This document shows positions 54,260 through 61,016 of a stretch of 64,000 nt of DNA, one piece after another. How positions within the stretch are numbered: position 1 is the stretch's first letter; every line of letters begins with the position of its first letter. The position numbers and the translations under genes were made by a program. A model generated the notes under the pieces. It saw nothing but the letters and a program-made list of their open reading frames with translations, made no database searches and was not told the DNA's origin. The stretch covers positions 1 through 64,000 of the forward strand of contig NZ_FQYO01000006.1 of NCBI RefSeq assembly GCF_900141735.1, in the 5' to 3' direction. The stretch is from Wenxinia saemankumensis (lineage in GTDB: Bacteria > Pseudomonadota > Alphaproteobacteria > Rhodobacterales > Rhodobacteraceae).

Positions 54260-55301
54260 GGCGGCGGCGCCCGCCGGCGCGGCCGCCCCGTCCGCCGCCC
54301 TCGCCGGGGGCGCGATTGGCGCGGATCCAGGCGGCGCCGGAGGGGTCGTTGTTCATCAGGAAGTTCGCGGCCTGGATCGCCTCCATCTCGCGGCCGGCCG
54401 CCGCCTCGGTCGAGCCGAGGCCGAAGAGCTTCACGAAGGCGGAATCGTCCATGTCCTCGGGCAGGATCACGCCCGCCGCCTCGACCTCGGCCCGCTTCTC
54501 GGCGATCTTCGCCTTCGGGACCGGCAGCGCGATCGGGTTCATGATCGCGCTCGTCATGCCGGCGCCGATCGCCATCGGCAGGAAGGCATGGTTGATCCCG
54601 TGCCGGTTCGGCAGGCCGAAGCTGATGTTGGACGCGCCGCAGGTCGTGTTGACGCCGAGCTCGTCGCGGAGCCGCCGGACGAGGGTGAAGACCTGCTGGC
54701 CGGCGGTCGCCATGGCCCCGATCGGCATAACGAGCGGATCGACCACGATGTCATGGGCGGGGATGCCGAAATCGGCGGCGCGCTCGACGATCTTCTTCGC
54801 CACGGCGAAGCGTACGTCGGGATCCTCGGAGATGCCGGTATCGTCGTTCGAGATCGCGACGACCGGGACATTGTACTTCTTGACCAGCGGCAGGACGTAT
54901 TCCAGCCGCTCCTCCTCGCCGGTGACCGAGTTCACGAGCGGGCGGCCCTTGCAGACCTCGAGCCCGGCTTCCAGCGCGGCGGGGACGGAGCTGTCGATGC
55001 AGAGCGGCAGGTCGACGAGGCCCTGGACCAGCTCGATCATCTTGCGCATGAGCGGCGGCTCGGTCTCGTTCGGGTTGGGGTTGGAATTGTAGACGACGCC
55101 CGCATTCACATCGAGCATCGTCGCCCCGGCGGCCGCCTGGGCGAGCGCGTCGGCTTCCACGGTCGAGAAATCCCCGGCCTCCAGCTCGGCGGCGAGCTTC
55201 TTGCGGCCCGTGGGATTGATCCGCTCGCCGATCACGCAGAACGGCTGGTCGAAGCCGATGATGGCGGTCTTCGTGGCGGATTCGCAGATCGTGCGGGTCA
55301 T
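54252..55301 (-). CDS. Methyltetrahydrofolate:corrinoid-type methyltransferase (pterin-binding)
   Basis: 349 residues. A TIM-barrel pterin-binding domain with GERINPTGRKKLAAELE, DVNAGVVYNSNPNP, CIDSSVPAALEAGL and DPLVMPIGAM is like DHPS and the MeTr family. It would move a methyl group between corrinoid protein and tetrahydrofolate. Corrinoid and substrate methyltransferase partners are not in the window. The last about 20 residues are an odd Arg/Gly tail. ATG 55301 overlaps the HAD stop as ATGA. Confidence 0.87.
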   Translation of the reverse strand: MTRTICESATKTAIIGFDQPFCVIGERINPTGRKKLAAELEAGDFSTVEADALAQAAAGATMLDVNAGVVYNSNPNPNETEPPLMRKMIELVQGLVDLPLCIDSSVPAALEAGLEVCKGRPLVNSVTGEEERLEYVLPLVKKYNVPVVAISNDDTGISEDPDVRFAVAKKIVERAADFGIPAHDIVVDPLVMPIGAMATAGQQVFTLVRRLRDELGVNTTCGASNISFGLPNRHGINHAFLPMAIGAGMTSAIMNPIALPVPKAKIAEKRAEVEAAGVILPEDMDDSAFVKLFGLGSTEAAAGREMEAIQAANFLMNNDPSGAAWIRANRAPGEGGGRGGRAGGRRRRG

Positions 55302-55954
55302 GTCGGGTCCTCGGCAAAGAGCGCGTTCAGGGCTGGATCGGTGAAGTCGGCGACGGTAAGGGCCGCCCCTTCCGCCCGCAAGGCGGCGTCGGTGAGGGCG
55401 GAGCGGACGCCCACGACATGGCAGCCGGCGGCGGCGGCCGAGCGCAGGCCCGAGGGACTGTCCTCGAAGGCGACGGCCTCGGCCGGGGCGACGCCCAGCC
55501 GCTCGCAGGCGGCGGCATAGGGATCGGGGGCGGGCTTGCCGCGGGCGCATTCCTCGCCCACGACGAGGACCGGGATGCGTGTTTCGACGCCGATGGCCGC
55601 CATCATCGCCTCGGCATTGGGGCGCGGCGCGTTGGTGACGACGGCCATGACCCATCCGGCCCCCTCGACGCGGTCGAGGAAGGCGGGCAGGCCCGGCGCC
55701 GGGGGGTAGGGCCGGGGCAGGATCGCGCGGAACCGGGCCTCCTTCTCCTCCGACAGGGCGCGGGGATCGGGCTCGTCCGGCAGCAGCTCGGCGAACATGT
55801 CCTCGTTCAGGCGGCCGTGGATATGGGCCATGTAGAACGGGGTGTCGACATGGATGCCGCGCGGGGCGAGGAGATCGCGGAAGATCCCCTCGTGCAGGTG
55901 GTCCGTCTCGAGCATGGTGCCGTCGAGGTCGAAGAGCGCGGCGCGGAACGGCAT
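55298..55954 (-). CDS. HAD-superfamily phosphatase, phosphoglucomutase/phosphatase-like
   Basis: 218 residues. HAD motifs FDLDGTMLETD, VVTNAPRPN, KPAPDPYAAAC and FEDSPSG. Cap domain type I. It resembles beta-phosphoglucomutase-like phosphatases. Coupled to both neighbours (TGATG upstream, ATGA downstream), so it is part of the one-carbon operon; a metabolite clean-up role there is speculative. Confidence 0.88.
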   Translation of the reverse strand: MPFRAALFDLDGTMLETDHLHEGIFRDLLAPRGIHVDTPFYMAHIHGRLNEDMFAELLPDEPDPRALSEEKEARFRAILPRPYPPAPGLPAFLDRVEGAGWVMAVVTNAPRPNAEAMMAAIGVETRIPVLVVGEECARGKPAPDPYAAACERLGVAPAEAVAFEDSPSGLRSAAAAGCHVVGVRSALTDAALRAEGAALTVADFTDPALNALFAEDPT

Positions 55955-56871
55955 CAGGCCGTGGCGCGCGCCGGCCGCGTCGCCGCCCCGCCGTTCTCGG
56001 CCGCCCAGGTCGCGCAGGTCCTGATGCCGCCCAGCGGGAAGAAATGCACCGCCTCGATCCCGAAGCCGGGATGCGCCGCCTTGTGCGCGGCGAGCGCGCC
56101 TAGCACGTCCGTGGGCTCGTAGGGGAGGACCAGCTTCGTCACGTCGAGCGCGCGCTTCTGCAGGACGCGCACCGAGGGGCCGACGCCGCAGGCGATGGCG
56201 AACTTGATGAGCGTCTGCAGCTTGGCCGGGCCGGCGATGCCGATATGGATCGGCAGCGCGATCCCCTCGGCGGCGAGGCGGTCCGCCCAGGCGATGATCG
56301 GCTCGGGCTCGAAGGAGAACTGCGTGGCGAGCGCCATGGTCGCGTCCGTCCGCTCGGAGAAGGCCTGCTTCCAGCGCAGCGCGTCGGACACGTTGGCATC
56401 GGAGCCGTCGGGGTCGATGTCCTTCGACCCCTCGGGATGGCCCGCGACGTGCAGCCGCTCGAAGTCGCCGAACAGGCCGGTCTCGAGCAGCTGCATCGAG
56501 CTGTGGAACTCGCCCCGCGGCTCGGCGACGCCCCCGGCGAGGATCAGTCCCTGCCGGACATCCGCCTCGCCGCGATACATGGCCAGCCATTCGGCGAGTT
56601 GCGCGCGGCTCTCGATCACGCGGGCGGGGAAATGGGGCATCGGCTCGAACCCCTCGGCACGCAACCGGGCGGCGGTCGCCACCATCTCGTCGATCGGGGT
56701 GCCGTCGATATGGGCGATGTAGACCCGGGTGCCGGCCGGCAGCAGCTCGCGGAAATCCTCGACCTTCTCGGCGGTGCGCGGCATCACCTCGATCGAGTAG
56801 CCGGCGAGGAACGATCCGAGGTCGGCGCCCTGCGGGGCGGCGGGACGACGGCGGAAGTTGAGGATGGACAT
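55954..56871 (-). CDS. Methylenetetrahydrofolate reductase-like protein
   Basis: 305 residues of the MetF-like TIM-barrel family: SIEVMPRTAEKV, AHIDGTPIDEMV, MPHFPARVI, LILAGGVAEP and HVAGHPEGSKD. Likely oxidises or reduces methyl-tetrahydrofolate with NAD(P)H. I chose ATG 56871, preceded by GGAGGCGCTC; GTG 56913 would overlap the upstream stop (GTGA) and add 14 residues, so both are possible. Confidence 0.87.
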   Translation of the reverse strand: MSILNFRRRPAAPQGADLGSFLAGYSIEVMPRTAEKVEDFRELLPAGTRVYIAHIDGTPIDEMVATAARLRAEGFEPMPHFPARVIESRAQLAEWLAMYRGEADVRQGLILAGGVAEPRGEFHSSMQLLETGLFGDFERLHVAGHPEGSKDIDPDGSDANVSDALRWKQAFSERTDATMALATQFSFEPEPIIAWADRLAAEGIALPIHIGIAGPAKLQTLIKFAIACGVGPSVRVLQKRALDVTKLVLPYEPTDVLGALAAHKAAHPGFGIEAVHFFPLGGIRTCATWAAENGGAATRPARATA

Positions 56872-56909
56872 GAGCGCCTCCCTGATGCGGGTCTGGATGG
56901 GCTCCGGGG

Positions 56910-57206
56910 TCACGCCCGGCCGTCATTCTCGATCAGCGCCCTGAGCCGGGCCGCGTCGTATTCGCTCTCGAGCCGCTCGGCCACCGCCTGCGCGGCGCTC
57001 TCCGCCTCGTCCTCGACGGCACCGGAGGGCACCTTGCGCCATTCGGCGAGATAGGCGTCGGCATCCCGCGCCCCGACCTTCATCGCGGCGCGGTCGATCG
57101 CCTGCTCGAACCGTTCGGTCAGCTGCACCTTGGCGGCGCGGCGGCCCTTGCCCGCGATCACCTGCGCCGGAATGTCGCGCCAGTAGACGATGGTGATGTC
57201 GGTCAT
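56910..57206 (-). CDS. 'Virulence factor'-family small protein (PF13769-like)
   Basis: 98 residues: ITIVYWRDIPAQVIAGKGRR, KVQLTERFEQAIDRAAM and AYLAEWRK match the family misnamed virulence factor. It is repeatedly found as the first gene before MTHFR-like and corrinoid methyltransferase genes in Rhodobacteraceae. Its biochemical role is unknown. Divergent from ppx. The operon promoter should lie in 57207-57454. Confidence 0.85.
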   Translation of the reverse strand: MTDITIVYWRDIPAQVIAGKGRRAAKVQLTERFEQAIDRAAMKVGARDADAYLAEWRKVPSGAVEDEAESAAQAVAERLESEYDAARLRALIENDGRA

Positions 57207-57327
57207 GCGAAGTCTCTCCCGCCCCGGGTCCCGCCCGGGGTCCGTTGCGCCCTGATACGGCGTCCCTATCCCGGATGCGTGCGGAATTCGACATCACGCG
57301 GTCCGCGAGCGACCCCCGGCGCGGCGG

Positions 57328-57375
57328 GACGGGCGCCGGCGGATGCCGGCACGGCATCCGTGCCGGCGGCCCGTC
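57328..57375. repeat. Long imperfect inverted repeat between divergent operons
   Basis: GACGGGC-GCCGGC-GGATGCC (57328-57347) faces its near-complement ending at 57375 around a 5-nt GGCAC loop, with two small bulges. It lies between the one-carbon operon and ppx, 80 nt upstream of the ppx start. No T run follows on either strand, so an ordinary terminator is unlikely. Confidence 0.65.
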
Positions 57376-57454
57376 CGGGCGGCGGACAATGCTTGCGCGG
57401 AACCGTCCGGAGCCCTACCTTCGGAGCCAACACGATACCGGAGGGCGTTGCGAG

Positions 57455-58567
57455 ATGGCGCCCAAGCGTCCCACACGCGCGGGCGCTTTCCCCAAGGCGG
57501 TCGAGAGCCCCGCGCCCAGAACCCCCGACCCGGCGACGCTCTACGCGGCGCTGGACCTCGGGACGAACAGCTGCCGCATGCTGATCGCCCAGCCCAAGGG
57601 CTCTCAGTTCCATGTGGTCGACAGCTTCTCCAAGTCCGTCCAGCTCGGGCAGGGACTGGAGGCGTCCGGCCGGCTGTCGCGCGCGGCCATGTACCGCACG
57701 CTCGGCGCGCTGCGGATCTGCAAGCAGAAGATCGCCCGGCACAAGGTGTCGCGCATGCGGCTGGTCGCGACCGAGGCGTGCCGGCGCGCGCGCAACGGCG
57801 CGCAGTTCCTCGCCCAGGTGCGCCGCGAGACCGGGCTCGAGCTCGAGATCATCCCCCCCGAGGAGGAGGCGCGCCTCGCCGTCGTGTCCTGCGCGCCGCT
57901 CGTCTCCACCCGGACCGAGCAGCTGCTGGTCGTCGATATCGGCGGCGGCTCGACCGAGCTCGTCTGGATCGACCTGACGAAGGTACCCCAGCGCGAGCGG
58001 CCGCGCGCGATCATGCGCCTGCACGCGGGCTTCTCCTCCGATCCCGGCCCCTTCGCCGCGGCGAAGGTGGTGGACTGGATCAGCGTCCCGCTCGGCGTCG
58101 CGACCCTGCGCGACCAGTTCTCGGACGTCGAGGACGACAGCGCCCGCTTCGCCCTGATGTCCTGGTTCTTCGAAGAGAACCTCTCGGCCTTCGCGCCCTC
58201 CGCCTCCGAGCAGTCGCGCGAGGGATTCCAGATCATCGGGACCAGCGGCACCGTCACCACCGTGGCCGCCTCGCATCTGGGATTGCGGCGCTACGACCGG
58301 ACCAAGGTGGACGGGCTGCGCATGACCTCGGACCAGATCGACGCGGTGATCCGCGACTACCTGCATCTGGGGCCCGAGGGCCGGCGCAACGATCCCCGGA
58401 TCGGCAAGGATCGCCAGTCGCTGATCATGTCGGGCAGCGCGATCCTGCAGACGCTGATGCGGCTGTGGCCCACCGACCGTCTGTCGGTGGCGGACCGGGG
58501 CCTGCGCGAGGGGCTGCTCTACGCGCAGATGAGTGCGGACGGCGTGCTCGAGGACGCGCCCTACTGA
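57455..58567 (+). CDS. ppx: Ppx/GppA-family exopolyphosphatase
   Basis: 370 residues. ASKHA-fold phosphate loops: AALDLGTNSCRMLIA, ATEACRRA, VVDIGGGSTELVW and IIGTSGTVTTVAA. No C-terminal HD domain, so it is the short form. It degrades polyphosphate or pppGpp; the two cannot be separated by sequence here. GGAGGG lies 10 nt before ATG 57455. Confidence 0.92.
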   Translation: MAPKRPTRAGAFPKAVESPAPRTPDPATLYAALDLGTNSCRMLIAQPKGSQFHVVDSFSKSVQLGQGLEASGRLSRAAMYRTLGALRICKQKIARHKVSRMRLVATEACRRARNGAQFLAQVRRETGLELEIIPPEEEARLAVVSCAPLVSTRTEQLLVVDIGGGSTELVWIDLTKVPQRERPRAIMRLHAGFSSDPGPFAAAKVVDWISVPLGVATLRDQFSDVEDDSARFALMSWFFEENLSAFAPSASEQSREGFQIIGTSGTVTTVAASHLGLRRYDRTKVDGLRMTSDQIDAVIRDYLHLGPEGRRNDPRIGKDRQSLIMSGSAILQTLMRLWPTDRLSVADRGLREGLLYAQMSADGVLEDAPY

Positions 58568-58694
58568 GGACTCGGCCCGCCGGGGGATACGCGCCGCCGG
58601 GGGACGGCGCCGTTGCGCCGGCGGGGGTCGCCGCGCTAGGCTGACGGCAAGAGGCGGCGAGACGCCCGAACCACCGAGCCGAGCAGGACAGCCC

Positions 58695-59195
58695 ATGATC
58701 CGATCCGCGCGCGCCGCGCTCCTCCTCGCCGTTCTGGCGGCGCTCGCCGCCTGTGCCCGCGACCGGGGACCCAGGCTCGACGCGACCGAGTGCCTCGCCC
58801 GGGCGATGTACTTCGAATCCATCCGGTCCAGCCGCGACGGGCTGATCGCCGTCGGCACGGTCGTGATGAACCGTGTCGCCTCGCCCGCCTATCCCGACGA
58901 TGTCTGCGGCGTGGTCGGCCAGCCGAACCAGTTCGCCGCCGGCGTGCTCACGCGCGACATGACCGGCCCGTCGGCCGAGGCGGTCCGGGCCGCCGCGCGC
59001 TCGGTCCTGCGGGGCGAGCGCCATCCGCTCGTCGGCCGGTCCGAGTTCTTCCACGCCGCGACCTACCGCGCCGGCTACGACAACATGCACTACACCGTCA
59101 CGACCGGCGGCAACGCCTTCTACGAGAGGCGCCGGCCCGAACTCGTGACCAGCCCCCTCCCCCTGCCCCCGACCGAGGGCCTCACCCGCGGCTGA
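58695..59195 (+). CDS. Cell wall hydrolase (SleB-like Hydrolase_2), lipoprotein
   Basis: 166 residues. Signal with lipobox LAALAAC. The Hydrolase_2 domain shows LARAMYFES (catalytic Glu), VVMNRVASPAYPD, VCGVVGQPNQFA and the C-terminal FFHA..Y..GYDN. Spore cortex-type lytic enzymes of this family remodel peptidoglycan in non-spore formers too. It stands alone between ppx and glk. Confidence 0.88.
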   Translation: MIRSARAALLLAVLAALAACARDRGPRLDATECLARAMYFESIRSSRDGLIAVGTVVMNRVASPAYPDDVCGVVGQPNQFAAGVLTRDMTGPSAEAVRAAARSVLRGERHPLVGRSEFFHAATYRAGYDNMHYTVTTGGNAFYERRRPELVTSPLPLPPTEGLTRG

Positions 59196-59283
59196 CGGCC
59201 GGATCGGCCCGGCGCCGCCCGCCCTTGCCCCCCGGGCCCGTTGCCCCCTATCACCCCCGGAACCGATCCGGAGGGAGGATGCG

Positions 59284-60255
59284 ATGACCCGGCCTGCGAA
59301 CACCCTGTCCCTGGTGGCCGATATCGGCGGGACGAACACGCGCGTCGCCCTGGCCGACGGGCGGGCCGTGCTGCCCGACAGCGTCCGCCGCTACAGCAAC
59401 GGCGACCATCCCGGGCTGGAGAGCGTGCTACGCCTCTACTGCCAGGAGGAGGGGGTCGACCCCACCGCCGCCTGCGTCGCGGTGGCGGGGCCCGTCCGCG
59501 ACGGGCGCGCGACGATGACCAATCTCGACTGGACGATCGACCGCGGCACGCTCACCCGCGCGACGCGGGCCGAACGCACGGCGATCCTCAACGACCTGCA
59601 GGCGCAGGGCCACGCGATCGGCCACATCCCGGCCGAGAACCTGATCGAGGTCATCCCCTTCCCCGAGGCGAGCGAGCACGCGGCCAAGCTGGTCATCGGC
59701 GTCGGCACCGGCTTCAACGCCGCCCCGGTCTTCGAGACCGGGGCCGGCCGGCTCGTCCCCCCCTCCGAGAGCGGGCATGTCAACCTGCCGGTGCGCGACG
59801 CGCGCGACATGCGGCTGTGCGACTTCGTCTCGACCGCGCACGGCTTCCCCGCCGTCGAGGACGTGCTCTCGGGTCGCGGGCTCGAGCGGGTCTATGCCTG
59901 GCTCGGCCAGGAGGCCGAGGATCGGCGCGAGGCGCGGGCCGCGGACATCATGGCCGCCTGCGCCGCCGGGACCGACGAGAGGGCGATCGCGGCGGCCCGC
60001 GTCTTCTCCCGGGTGCTCGGAACGGTGGCGGGGAATCTCGCGCTGACCCAGCTTCCCTTCGGCGGGGTCTATCTCGTCGGCGGCGTCGCGCGCGCCTTCG
60101 CCCCCTACCTGCCCGAATACGGCTTCGTCGAGGCGTTTCGGGACAAGGGACGCTTCGCCGGGTTCATGCGCAATTTCGGCGTGAGCGTGGTGGAGGACGA
60201 TTACGCGGCACTGACCGGCTGCGCGGCCCATCTCGTCGCCTCCGCCGCGCCCTGA
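59284..60255 (+). CDS. glk: Glucokinase
   Basis: 323 residues. ATP/sugar-binding ASKHA motifs: LVADIGGTNTRVAL, NLDWTIDRG, LNDLQAQGHAI, GVGTGFNAAPVF and ESGHVNLP. It makes glucose 6-phosphate. GGAGGG lies 6 nt before ATG 59284. No other sugar genes are adjacent. Confidence 0.93.
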   Translation: MTRPANTLSLVADIGGTNTRVALADGRAVLPDSVRRYSNGDHPGLESVLRLYCQEEGVDPTAACVAVAGPVRDGRATMTNLDWTIDRGTLTRATRAERTAILNDLQAQGHAIGHIPAENLIEVIPFPEASEHAAKLVIGVGTGFNAAPVFETGAGRLVPPSESGHVNLPVRDARDMRLCDFVSTAHGFPAVEDVLSGRGLERVYAWLGQEAEDRREARAADIMAACAAGTDERAIAAARVFSRVLGTVAGNLALTQLPFGGVYLVGGVARAFAPYLPEYGFVEAFRDKGRFAGFMRNFGVSVVEDDYAALTGCAAHLVASAAP

Positions 60256-60631
60256 GCGAAGCGCCTCCCCCGGCCCGGGCCGGAGCAGGCGGGGATCCGG
60301 CACCCCCTCGACCGTCGGCCCGCGGCTGACGTCCCGGGGGCGGCAGGAGGAGTGACCTGTCGCTTCCCCCGGCCGCCCGAAGGGGCCGTGGGATCGCCCC
60401 GCCGGTTCCGCCGCGCGAGCTGTCCCCGGCCCGGACACCCGCGCAGGGCCCGCCGGTGGCGACGCTCCGGACCTTCGGAACCGCCGGGGGGCCGATCGAT
60501 CGGACATCTTCCGGCAGTGGCGCCTCTCCGATCCTTCGGATCGGCCCTCGCGCCGGCGGCCCCGTCCGTTCGCCGCCGGACGTCGAAGCTACCTGCCCCT
60601 CGCCGTCGCCGACCCACATCCGGTCCAACCC
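60256..60631. other. Intergenic GC-rich stretch downstream of glk
   Basis: No supported gene. Long frames on both strands here are a by-product of the extreme GC content. It borders the tandem repeat and lies between the convergent ends of glk and cckA. Confidence 0.5.
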
Positions 60632-61010
60632 TCCTCCGGACCGGCCTGTGCGATCCGGCCCGCCAGCCGCGGAGGGACATCGCGGCCTCCCGCCCCGAGG
60701 CCGCCGCTGGTTTACCCCCCGGCCCCCCCTCTGGAGCGGTCGCGGCCATCGGCCCGTGCCGGCCGCGGAGGGACATCGTGGCTCTCCGCTCCGAGGCCGG
60801 CGCCGGTCCACCCTCCGGCCCCCCCCCTCCGGAGCGGCCGCCGCCATCGGCCCGTGCCGGCCGCGGAGGGACATCGTGGCGCTCCACCCCGGGGCCGCCG
60901 CCGGTCCACCCCCCGGGGCCCCCCCCTCCGGAGCGGCCGCCGCCATCGGCCCGTGCCTGCCGCGGAGGGACATCGTGGCTCTCCGCCCCGGGGCCGCCGC
61001 CGGTCGACCC
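60632..61010. repeat. Tandem repeat, unit 96-99 bp, about four copies
   Basis: The marker GGAGGGACATCG occurs at 60671, 60767, 60865 and 60964, giving unit lengths of 96, 98 and 99 bp. Each full unit also contains GGAGCGG (with CCGCCATCGGCCCGT after it in the best copies) and a CCGCGG next to the marker. The last three units are the most alike; the first is decayed. The array ends just before the stop of cckA (61017) and is not part of a supported gene. Confidence 0.88.
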
Positions 61011-61016
61011 ATCGGG

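Noticed and set aside
57328-57375. Hairpin as intrinsic terminator
   Set aside because: It lies upstream of both divergent genes and has no T run on either side.
60632-61010. Tandem repeat as a CRISPR array
   Set aside because: Units of 96-99 bp are repeated along their whole length, with no short repeat/variable spacer pattern and no cas genes.
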